From Streptomyces marispadix (lineage in GTDB: Bacteria > Actinomycetota > Actinomycetes > Streptomycetales > Streptomycetaceae), in NCBI RefSeq assembly GCF_022524345.1, contig NZ_JAKWJU010000002.1, positions 5,632,001 through 5,696,000 on the forward strand: a DNA stretch of 64,000 bases, written 5' to 3'. A program made the translations under genes and the position numbers. The notes under the pieces were generated by a model. It did not search any database, was not told the origin of the DNA, and saw only the letters and a program-made list of their open reading frames with translations. Below, piece by piece: positions 25,954 through 33,274 of the stretch; the stretch's first letter is position 1; the number at the start of each line of letters is the position of its first letter.

Positions 25954-27942
25954 ATGAGTCAGCAGGGGTGGCCTCGGAACCCTCGGAACCCGCGCTCCGG
26001 TCAACAGGACGACTGGTGGAGCCAGTTGTACGACCCCGGGTCGCCGGACACGGGAAGCAGCCGCTCGGGGGACACGCTGGACGACCGTTACGCGTCGGTG
26101 CGCCGGACGATGGGGCAGGGGACCGGCTCGGGCAGGGCCACCGAGAAGCGGTCCACGCAGCCGGAACCGGAGCCCGGTGGCCGACCGGAGTCCGGCGGCC
26201 GACCGGAGTACGGTGGCCAACCGCAGGCACCCGAGGGCGAGTTGCAGCCGGACGACGGCGCGGAGACGCGTGCGGAGCCCGAGCGTGATGGGGGCTCCGC
26301 CGGCGCCGCGCCCGAGCGGGACCCGGGCACCTTCCCGGGGCCGGACTCGGGCTCCGGCCCGGGCCCTCTTCCTGTCGAGGAGCCGCCCCCCGATCCCCGT
26401 ACCGACGGAACCTTCTCCCGTCAGCCGCCGCATGTGCCGCAGTCTCCGCATGTGCCGCAGCCCCCGCAGGAGCCGTCGGCCAGTCCCCTCCCCAACGCGG
26501 AACCTGCCGCCGCCGAACCACCGATATCCGAACTGGCAGGCCCCGCCGCCTACTTGACCGACGGCCCCGGGGCCACCCCTTACGACGGCGGCGACGGGCC
26601 GACAGCGGACAGCCGCGGCCCGGCGGCACCCGGCAGCGCATCTCCCGAGGCCTCCGGCGAAGCACTCGACGAGACCTCCGGCGAAGCTTCCGGCCCCGGC
26701 GGCGTTCCGCTCCGCCCGGACCATGTGGGGGACCGGCCGCCGACCTATGAGGCCGAGCCCGCCACCTTCCCGGCCGCCGACGCCGCATCCCTTTCCGAAC
26801 TCGTGCCGGACACCGTCCTCGACGGTGCCCACTACGGCGGACTGACCCTGCGCGCCGCCTCGTTGCGCGGCGACTCCGCGCGCCACCGCGGTGCGCTGCG
26901 CCGCGATGCGCTGCTGACCGCTCGCTTCGGCTCGGGGGAGTCCGCACTGCTGCTGGTCGCCGTCGCCGCCGGGGGACGGGCCGCCACGGGCGGGCACCGT
27001 GCGGCACGCGAGATCTGCCAGTCCATCGGCAGCGTCGTCGGCCGCAGCCACGCACGTCTCGCCGAGGACATACGTGCCGACCGGCGCGGTGCGCTCAAGT
27101 CCGGCCTTCAGCGGCTCACCGAGCGCTGCTACGGCAAACTCCGGGCGCAGGCGGCCGCGTTGGACATGCGGCCGGAGGAGTACACGGCGGATCTGCGCTG
27201 CCTGCTGCTGTCGGCCGACCCGCGCTGCCGTACCCGTGTCTTCTTCGGCGCCGGCGCCGGCGGTCTCTTCAGGCTCCGCTCGGGCCAGTGGCAGGACATC
27301 GAGAACGACCCGGGCGCGGAGGGCCTGCCGGGTGTTCAGGGCGGGGGACTGCCGGGGCAGGGCGCCGGTGACTCCGGTACGGACTCCGCGCTGGAAGTCG
27401 ACACCCTCGACCCCTCGGAACTGGGCGACCCGGCGGCGCTGAGCGTCCCCGTGGGACGTGCCGAGCCGCGACAGCAGCGCGCGGACCGGCAGCCACGGGG
27501 GTCAACTCCCCCCGGCGGGCCCGGATTTACCGGCGGCCCGGGGCCGGGGTCCGGCTCGTCCGCGTCGCCCGCCTCGCCCGGCGCCCGTAGCGCTTCCGTC
27601 CCGGCCTCCGCACCCGGCTCAGCGGGAACGGCGGGACCGTCAGCCGCGCCCGCACCCGGCGGGTCGCCGCTTCCGCCGGTGCCGCCGCCCGTACGGCCGG
27701 AGCCCGAGCGGTTCCGTTTCCGCGCGGCCGTCGCCCAGCGCGGCGACACGCTGCTGCTGTGCAGCCCGGGTCTCGCCGAACCGCTGCGTGCCGAGCCCGC
27801 GTTCGCCTGGCGGCTGGCGCAGTCCTGGTCGTGGTCGGAGCGGACCGAACCTCCGGGTCTCGCCGCGTTCCTGGCAGACGTGCAGCTACGGGTACGGGGC
27901 TTCGCGGACGACCGTACGGCTGTCGCCGTCTGGGAAGCGTGA
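25954..27942 (+). CDS. PP2C-fold protein with degenerate metal sites, long disordered N-terminus
   Basis: 662 residues. The first 280 are Pro/Gly/Glu/Asp-rich and probably disordered. From about 285 (LDGAHYGGLTLRAASLRGDSARHRGALRRDALLTARFGSGESALLLVAVAAGG) the sequence follows the PP2C fold. RFRAAVAQRGDTLLLCSPGLAEPL and FADDRTAVAVWEA occur at the C-terminus, after another 120-residue disordered insert. The DG pairs that hold the metals are altered: VxDG is VAAG and CSDG is CSPG; only the last Asp pair (ADD) remains. Catalysis is doubtful, so a pseudophosphatase that binds phosphoproteins is more likely. Start ATG 25954; ATG 25948 is two codons upstream. Confidence 0.82.
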   Translation: MSQQGWPRNPRNPRSGQQDDWWSQLYDPGSPDTGSSRSGDTLDDRYASVRRTMGQGTGSGRATEKRSTQPEPEPGGRPESGGRPEYGGQPQAPEGELQPDDGAETRAEPERDGGSAGAAPERDPGTFPGPDSGSGPGPLPVEEPPPDPRTDGTFSRQPPHVPQSPHVPQPPQEPSASPLPNAEPAAAEPPISELAGPAAYLTDGPGATPYDGGDGPTADSRGPAAPGSASPEASGEALDETSGEASGPGGVPLRPDHVGDRPPTYEAEPATFPAADAASLSELVPDTVLDGAHYGGLTLRAASLRGDSARHRGALRRDALLTARFGSGESALLLVAVAAGGRAATGGHRAAREICQSIGSVVGRSHARLAEDIRADRRGALKSGLQRLTERCYGKLRAQAAALDMRPEEYTADLRCLLLSADPRCRTRVFFGAGAGGLFRLRSGQWQDIENDPGAEGLPGVQGGGLPGQGAGDSGTDSALEVDTLDPSELGDPAALSVPVGRAEPRQQRADRQPRGSTPPGGPGFTGGPGPGSGSSASPASPGARSASVPASAPGSAGTAGPSAAPAPGGSPLPPVPPPVRPEPERFRFRAAVAQRGDTLLLCSPGLAEPLRAEPAFAWRLAQSWSWSERTEPPGLAAFLADVQLRVRGFADDRTAVAVWEA

Positions 27943-27994
27943 CCCCTGCCCGAGCCGGGTCCCGGGTCCGCCCCTCGCTCCGCTGCCTGCGCGC

Positions 27995-29182
27995 TCAGCC
28001 GAACTGCCGCTCGATCTCGGCGAGTTTCTCCTCCAGCGAGTCCAGCCGCGGCCCCGCTGTACTGGCACCTGCACCTCCGGTACCAGCAGCGGCACCGGCG
28101 CCTGCCCCGCTGTCCTCGCCGCGACCGCCTGCGACCGCGCTGCCCGGCGCCGGTCCCGCCACGGCCCCGGCGGCGGAAACGTCCGCCCCCGGCCCCGGCC
28201 GGGCCCCGCCGACGCCGCCTGCCGCTCCTGCCCCGCCCGCGCCACCGGGCTCACCGACCTCGCCGAGCGTGGCCGCCGTCCCACCGTCGACTCCCGCGCC
28301 CCTGCGCCCACTTCCGCGTAGCTGCCTCCGCGACTGCTTGCCCCGTAGCTGCTTCCCCATGGCCTTCGCCCTTGCCAGGTCCAGCTTCTGCTGCTCCTTG
28401 CGGCGGAGACGTTCCTGCTCGTGTTCCCGCCGTTCCTCCCGTACCTCGTCGACGGCCTGGTCGAGGGTCCGTACGCCCTCCAGCAGCATCAACGACCAGG
28501 CGCGGAAGGTCTCCCGGGGTGCGCGCAGCCACCGTACGACGCGGATCTGCGGCAACGGCCGCGGAACCAGGCCCTGTTCGCGAAGTGCGGCACGCCGGGT
28601 CTGCTTCAGCGCACGGTCGAAGAGGATCGCAGCCGACAGCGACATCCCGGCGAAGAACTCGGGCGCCCCCGCATGGGCGTCACCGCGGGGGGCGTGCACC
28701 CAGTTGAACCAGGCCGCGGCGCTCGCGAACGCCCATACCAGCAGCCGCGATCCGAGCGAAGCGTCACCGTGGCTCGCCTCCCGTACGGCGATCACGGCGG
28801 AGAACATCGCCGCCCCGTCCAGCCCGAACGGCACCAGATACTCCCAGCCGCCCGACAGCCGCAGGTTCTGTCTGCCGAAGCCGACGAGACCGTGGAAGGA
28901 GAGCGCCGCGGCGACCGCCGCACAGCAGAACAGCAGCAAGTAGGCGGCCGTCGCGTAGAAGGTCTCCTTGCGGCGGCGCCGCTGCTCCAACTGCTCCCAG
29001 GAGTCGCCGCCCGAGCCGCCGAAGCCGCCGCTGCCGCGCCCGGAGCCGCCCGCGCCGTCCGCCTCGCGTGCCCGCCGCCGTGCGCGTCTTCCCCGTACCA
29101 CCAATACGACCGCCGCGACCGCGACCGCGAGCAGTGCCACGCCCGCCGCCGCGCCGCCCAGCGGCAGATCCGTCAACGTCAT
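27995..29182 (-). CDS. DUF2637 membrane protein (SpdB-like)
   Basis: 395 residues. A first transmembrane helix (AAAGVALLAVAVAAVVLVVRGRRA, 10-33) is followed by an Arg/Gly linker. Then comes the DUF2637 core: FYATAAYLLLFCCAAVAAALSFHGLVGFG, EYLVPFGLDGAAMFSAVIAVREA, LGSRLLVWAFASAAAWFNWVHAP and FFAGMSLSAAILFDRALKQTRR, the helices typical of actinobacterial SpdB-related proteins. A long Arg/Glu/Lys coiled coil (REERREHEQERLRRKEQQKLDLARAK) and a Gly/Ala-rich disordered tail ending LEEKLAEIERQFG follow. The ATG at 29182 has GAAGGGG upstream. It is convergent with the PP2C-like gene (52 bp). The family is linked to plasmid spread and to chromosomal loci of unknown function. Confidence 0.85.
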   Translation of the reverse strand: MTLTDLPLGGAAAGVALLAVAVAAVVLVVRGRRARRRAREADGAGGSGRGSGGFGGSGGDSWEQLEQRRRRKETFYATAAYLLLFCCAAVAAALSFHGLVGFGRQNLRLSGGWEYLVPFGLDGAAMFSAVIAVREASHGDASLGSRLLVWAFASAAAWFNWVHAPRGDAHAGAPEFFAGMSLSAAILFDRALKQTRRAALREQGLVPRPLPQIRVVRWLRAPRETFRAWSLMLLEGVRTLDQAVDEVREERREHEQERLRRKEQQKLDLARAKAMGKQLRGKQSRRQLRGSGRRGAGVDGGTAATLGEVGEPGGAGGAGAAGGVGGARPGPGADVSAAGAVAGPAPGSAVAGGRGEDSGAGAGAAAGTGGAGASTAGPRLDSLEEKLAEIERQFG

Positions 29183-29353
29183 CCGATGCCCCTTCCCCCT
29201 CGCCGCCTGCCTGAGGCCGCCCGTCACGCGGGCACGCCCGGCCCTGACGCGAGGCATCCTGGCTCAACGGCCGTCGCAGAAAGGGGAACTCACATCGAAT
29301 ACATGCCAACGAGGGCCTAGCGCGGTCGAGTTGGGCGTTTCGGGTCGAACTCC

Positions 29354-30214
29354 TCAGCGGGCCCCGGACAGCCGCGCGACGCGTTCCGAGTCGCAGGTGC
29401 GGGGGCAGGTGACGCAGGTGTCCTCGGGGCGCAGCGTGTAGTAGAGGCAGCAGCTCGCCCTGTCGCGGGTGGGCAGCAACTCGCCGTCCGGACCGGTCAG
29501 TTCACGGAATCCGGCGGCCTGTGCGTAAGGCAGCGTCGCGCCCGGCAGCAGCAGTCCGGCCTCGCGCCTGGCGCGCTCCTCCTCACCCAGCAGATGACCG
29601 AGATACCACAGCCCCTCGGTGATCTCGTCGGTCGCCATGCCCCACAGCGCCCTCGGCCCGCGCCGCATACGGGGACGGAAGGCGTCGAGCACGGGGGTCA
29701 GATGCTCGGCGATCGCGGCCCGCACCTCGGCGCGCAGCGCCTCCTCCCCGTCGACCACGCGCGCACCGGGGGCACCGGCCGCCGGGTCCCCCGGCAGACA
29801 GGCGAACTCCTCTACGCGTACGGCCAGTTCACCGGACGTGCGGCGGCAGGCGACCGACCCCACGGGGACGCGCGGCACCCGCCGGTGCAGGAACCAGGGG
29901 ATGGTCACCAGCAGGCACAGCGGCCACGCATAGCGGTGCAGGCCGAACGTCGCCACGACGTCGGGGCGCGGGCGGCGGCCGTAGTCACGCAGCGCCTGCT
30001 GTGCGTCCCGCGCGAGGAACGCGTCGAGAGTCCGGCCGCCCTCGGCCAGCCGGGTGGCCGGAACCCACTTCGGACCGGCGGGCAGGGCCGCACCGGGCTC
30101 GATCTCCCGTACGCGCAGCCCGGGAAACACCGAGGTCAGCCGGGTGTACGCGGCGGTGAAAGGCGAAGCCGCGGCAGGCTCGGCGGGGGCCGGGGCGAGG
30201 GCGGGCAAGGCCAT
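29354..30214 (-). CDS. FhuF-like ferric-siderophore reductase ([2Fe-2S])
   Basis: 286 residues. The C-terminus has CCLYYTLRPEDTCVTCPRTC, which matches the FhuF iron-sulfur motif C-C-x10-C-x2-C. FGLHRYAWPLCLLVTIPWFLHRRVPRVP and ALWGMATDEITEGLWYLGHLLGEEE fit the FhuF/IucA-C-like fold. It should reduce and release iron from imported siderophores in the cytosol. The ATG at 30214 has AAGGTGG upstream; an in-frame ATG at 30241 would fall inside the iron box and is rejected. Regulation is visible: an IdeR/DmdR-type iron box lies 27-45 bp upstream, predicting induction under iron starvation. No siderophore transporter is adjacent. Confidence 0.9.
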   Translation of the reverse strand: MALPALAPAPAEPAAASPFTAAYTRLTSVFPGLRVREIEPGAALPAGPKWVPATRLAEGGRTLDAFLARDAQQALRDYGRRPRPDVVATFGLHRYAWPLCLLVTIPWFLHRRVPRVPVGSVACRRTSGELAVRVEEFACLPGDPAAGAPGARVVDGEEALRAEVRAAIAEHLTPVLDAFRPRMRRGPRALWGMATDEITEGLWYLGHLLGEEERARREAGLLLPGATLPYAQAAGFRELTGPDGELLPTRDRASCCLYYTLRPEDTCVTCPRTCDSERVARLSGAR

Positions 30215-30240
30215 CTGCGCACCACCTTGCGGGATCAACA

Positions 30241-30259
30241 ACAGGTTAGCCTTACCTTA
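30241..30259 (-). promoter_or_regulatory. DmdR/IdeR iron box upstream of the fhuF-like gene
   Basis: Read on the minus strand this is TAAGGTAAGGCTAACCTGT, which agrees at 14 of 19 positions with the actinomycete iron box TTAGGTTAGGCTCACCTAA, including the AGGT and ACCT half-sites. It lies just upstream of the ferric-reductase start. Confidence 0.8.
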
Positions 30260-30327
30260 GCCGATGACGCGAAGGTTTGATCTCGCGCCCGGCCGCCCTA
30301 TGGTGCTCAGCGAGACCAGGAGGGCAC

Positions 30328-31368
30328 ATGGAGCAGACCGCAGCGGATGCGCCCGCACCGACGGGACGTCCCGCACTCCGAACCCCAAGCCCCCCTCGTC
30401 CGGCCCCGGCCGGACGGCAGCATTCCGCGGGGGGCGGCGAAGACCCGGTGGCACGGGGCGAACATGTGCACAGCGAACCGCCGCCGCCTCAGGCCACGGG
30501 GGCAACCGGCCGAGGCACGCGCGGCGGCACCGGCCAGGGGGAGGAGGCGGGGACCGGCGAGTTCGCCGAAGGCGCGCCCTGCTGCCCGGCGCCCGTGCCC
30601 CGGCAGTCGCCTCCTTCCGGACGGGCGCCCTCGCCCCGGCAGGACGATCCCGCCGTGCGGCCGGACGACCCCGTACGGCCGGACAGCACAGGGCAGTCGG
30701 ACCACTCCGCACAGACGGACCGGCCCGCCCGGCGCCACCGGGCAGCGAAGCAGCCCGAGCGGCACTCCGTGCGCGCACAGGTCCTCGCGGCCCTGCGGGA
30801 GGCACTGCTCTCCGGCGAACTCGCCCCGGGCCAGGTCTACTCCGCGCCCGCGCTCGCCGAACGCCTCGGTGTCTCAGCGACGCCCGTACGGGAGGCGATG
30901 CAGCGCCTGGTGTGCGAGGGCGCCGTCAGGACCGTGCCCAACCGCGGTTTCCGCGTAGCGGAGTACAACGAGCGCGACCTCGCCGAACTGGCGGAGATAC
31001 GTGTCCTGTTGGAGGTCCCGCCCGTGGTGGAGACCGCCCGTACTCTGCCGCCGGAGTGCTGGGAGCGCCTGCGTCCGTACGCCGACGAGGCCCTGGCCGT
31101 GGCCGGCGGCGGCGACCGTGCCGCCTACGCCGACGCCGACTCCGCCTTCCACCGGGCGCTGCTGGAACTGACGGGCAACCGGCAACTCGTCGCCGTCTCC
31201 GCCGACATACAGCGCCGCACCCAGCGCCGTCCCGCACCGGCCGTCCCTTCACTGTGCACGGAGGAACTGCTCAGGGACGCCACCGACCACATGGTCCTGC
31301 TGGACGCACTGCGTACGCGGGATCTGGCGGCCGTGGAACGCCTGATGCGGGCACATGTGACGGCCTGA
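30328..31368 (+). CDS. GntR-family (FadR-type) regulator with long disordered N-terminus
   Basis: 346 residues. The winged helix begins only near residue 145: VRAQVLAALREALLSGELAPGQVYSAPALAERLGVSATPVREAMQRLVCEGAVRTVPNRGFRVAEY, an unambiguous GntR DNA-binding domain. The FCD/FadR-type ligand domain follows (LAELAEIRVLLEVPPVVETA ... DADSAFHRALLELTGNRQLVAVS ... HMVLLDALRTRDLAAVERLMRAHV), with the Asp/His residues that often bind a metal. The first 140 residues are Pro/Gly/Gln/Ser-rich, unusual for a family whose HTH is normally at residue 10-20. The ATG at 30328 follows CAGGAGGG. Ligand unknown. Confidence 0.9.
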   Translation: MEQTAADAPAPTGRPALRTPSPPRPAPAGRQHSAGGGEDPVARGEHVHSEPPPPQATGATGRGTRGGTGQGEEAGTGEFAEGAPCCPAPVPRQSPPSGRAPSPRQDDPAVRPDDPVRPDSTGQSDHSAQTDRPARRHRAAKQPERHSVRAQVLAALREALLSGELAPGQVYSAPALAERLGVSATPVREAMQRLVCEGAVRTVPNRGFRVAEYNERDLAELAEIRVLLEVPPVVETARTLPPECWERLRPYADEALAVAGGGDRAAYADADSAFHRALLELTGNRQLVAVSADIQRRTQRRPAPAVPSLCTEELLRDATDHMVLLDALRTRDLAAVERLMRAHVTA

Positions 31369-31431
31369 GGGGCCTTGGGGCTTGGGGCTTGGGGCCTTTT
31401 GAGGTCTTGGGCCTTGGGGCCTTGGGCGGGC
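31369..31431. repeat. G-rich (cttgggg)n low-complexity tract
   Basis: Directly after the GntR stop, seven or more imperfect copies of cttgggg or gggcctt follow each other on the + strand. Four or more runs of three to five G within 60 bp make it a G-quadruplex candidate; it may also act as a terminator. Confidence 0.7.
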
Positions 31432-31626
31432 AGCTCGTTCTGCCGAGTCGTGCCGTCAGGGCCCCAAGTCCGTTACGAGGCGGGGGCGTTCGAAGTCATT
31501 ACCCGTACGTGCGAGAGGCACCACGGCCACCTGTGACGGGCCACGGCGCACGCCGTCGCCGTCCGCTCACGCCGCCACGTAGCACCCCGTACAACAGGCC
31601 CGAAACGCGCGACCGCACAACCGCCG

Positions 31627-32442
31627 TCAGGCAGAGGGCAGTTGGTCCGCCAGCCACGTGGGCACGCCGCCCAGCAGGCGGAACAGCCGCCCGGCTTCCT
31701 CGCGCAGCCGCGTCGCCTCCGGCTCCGGCTCCACGTCCGCGAGCGCCGTGAGGGCTGGGGCCATGCCCACCAGATAGCCCAACTCCTCGCGCAGCCGCAG
31801 CGATTCGGTGAACCCGTGCCGGGCCTCCGCCACCTCGCCCTCCCGCAGCGCGAGCCCGGCCAGATGCCGCCAGGTGAACGAGCACAGCAGCATGTCGTCG
31901 AGCGCGGCCGCCGCGGCATGCGCACGCCGATACGCCGCGAGCGCCGACTGCGGTGTGTCGCTGAGGTGTTCGGCCAGCAGCCCGCGCCGGTAGTCGAGCA
32001 TGGCCCGTCCGCGTGCCGTGGGCGGCAGCAGTGCCGCGGCCCTGCCGAGCGCCGCACGGGCCTCGTCGGAGCGGTCGCGTACGCCCAGAACCGTTGCCGT
32101 GTACGCGAGTTGGCCCCGCTCGCAGGCGGCCGCGCCGCGTTCCTCGTCGTCCTGGGCGAGGGCCTCGGCCGCGCGCAGCGCGGATTCCGCCGCGTCCCAG
32201 CCGTCGTTGGTGAACATGCACTGCTCGACCAGCAGCGCGGCCCGCCGCAGCGACGCGGCCGTGTCCACCGCCGCATACGGTTCGAGCAGCGCGGCCGCGT
32301 CCTCCCAGCAGCCGCGTGAGCGCAATCGCCACACCGCGCCGTCCACCGGCGAGGCCATGCCGGGCTGTACCGGCGGTGCGCCACCACCGAACACCGGTGA
32401 CGGCTCGCCGTCCCCGGTCTTCAGTTGCACCGAACGTGACAT
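31627..32442 (-). CDS. TPR-type helical repeat protein
   Basis: 271 residues built of paired alpha helices: CWEDAAALLEPYAAVDTAASLRRAALLVEQC, WDAAESALRAAEALAQDDEERGAAACERGQLAYTATVLG, DRSDEARAALGRAAALLPP, ALAAYRRAHAAAAALDDMLLCSFTWRHLAGLALREGEVAEARHGFTESLRLREELG. The repeated spacing of Gly/Ala and Tyr/Phe fits tetratricopeptide repeats, i.e. protein-protein binding. There is no DNA-binding or catalytic domain. The ATG at 32442 is preferred; an ATG at 32508 would add a basic 22-residue extension. It stands alone and may be a cytosolic scaffold. No partner can be named. Confidence 0.75.
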   Translation of the reverse strand: MSRSVQLKTGDGEPSPVFGGGAPPVQPGMASPVDGAVWRLRSRGCWEDAAALLEPYAAVDTAASLRRAALLVEQCMFTNDGWDAAESALRAAEALAQDDEERGAAACERGQLAYTATVLGVRDRSDEARAALGRAAALLPPTARGRAMLDYRRGLLAEHLSDTPQSALAAYRRAHAAAAALDDMLLCSFTWRHLAGLALREGEVAEARHGFTESLRLREELGYLVGMAPALTALADVEPEPEATRLREEAGRLFRLLGGVPTWLADQLPSA

Positions 32443-32565
32443 GGCGGTTTCCGCCACAGTTGCCCTCCCAAGCGCACCGTTGAGCTTTCGAGCCGGATGT
32501 GAGCGCATCTCAGCACGGAGTGAGGGACTCGGCCAAGTGTTTGCTGTGAATCAGTTCACAAAGTT

Positions 32566-32937
32566 TTACTCGAAGGGCATGATTGCCAAGCACGGTCGGC
32601 ACAGCGAGACCGCCTGGCGCCCACCCGCGGCCCGCACCGAGACCGTCACGAAGTCGCCCATGACAGGCCGACGTTGGGTCTCAGGGCCGCTTCGCCCGGC
32701 CCGCTGCGCCCTCTTCTCGGCGCGCTTGACCCGCTGCTCGTACGTACGGAGCCGCTCCGGCGACTCGGGACGGGAGCTGTCGGCCGCCGAGCGGTGCGCG
32801 TCCTGCTGTCCCCCAGGGCCGAACCTCCAGTAACCGGGACCCGCCCCTTCGGGTTGGGAACCGAAGCTGGTCCATCGCTGGAACACGGGCCCGCCAGGGG
32901 CTTGGTCCGGGTCGACGTTGCCGTGCGACGCGGTCAC
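32566..32937 (-). CDS. Doubtful 123-residue ORF sharing an HhH-GPD-type C-terminal tail
   Basis: GTG at 32937 to a stop at 32566. The middle (FGPGGQQDAHRSAADSSRPESPERLRTYEQRVKRAEKRA) resembles the C-terminal tail of the HhH-GPD protein at 42685-43263 (GPYGEQDAHRSAADITGQESLEKVRAYKQEAKRARKKA). The remainder has no resemblance to a glycosylase, and about 35 residues follow the shared tail. It may be the eroded end of a second HhH-GPD gene or a small real protein. Codon use is only moderately coding-like. Confidence 0.35.
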   Translation of the reverse strand: MTASHGNVDPDQAPGGPVFQRWTSFGSQPEGAGPGYWRFGPGGQQDAHRSAADSSRPESPERLRTYEQRVKRAEKRAQRAGRSGPETQRRPVMGDFVTVSVRAAGGRQAVSLCRPCLAIMPFE

Positions 32938-33274
32938 GAATGGAATCCGGGACGGCGACGCAAGACGGAGCGTGAACGGTGTCAACGCGCGCTGTTCAGT
33001 GCCGAGTTCGCCCCCAATGTGATGCCGCGCGCTGCACCATACGAGGTAATTGCCGCTTTTGCTCTGGTGTGCCGTCGCGAGGCGTGGGTTCATCGATGGT
33101 ATTGGCCGCTGGTCACCCGTACCTCGTCGCCTGCGGGCGCCGCGCGGAGAGACGTTCTCTCCTCGCGCTCCCACTCCGGGCGAGGTCAGGGGTGTTGAGC
33201 CCTGACCCAGGGGCGGCGTCGAGTGAGCGCCCCGGGTGATGACGGTGCGGTCGGCACTACGAAAGGGGCGCATC
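32938..33274. other. Intergenic region upstream of the Ig-repeat gene
   Basis: No convincing gene. Parts around 33010-33060 are AT-richer than the surroundings and would suit a promoter for the Ig-repeat gene, but no -10/-35 pair stands out. A GAAAGGGG Shine-Dalgarno ends the region. Confidence 0.4.
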
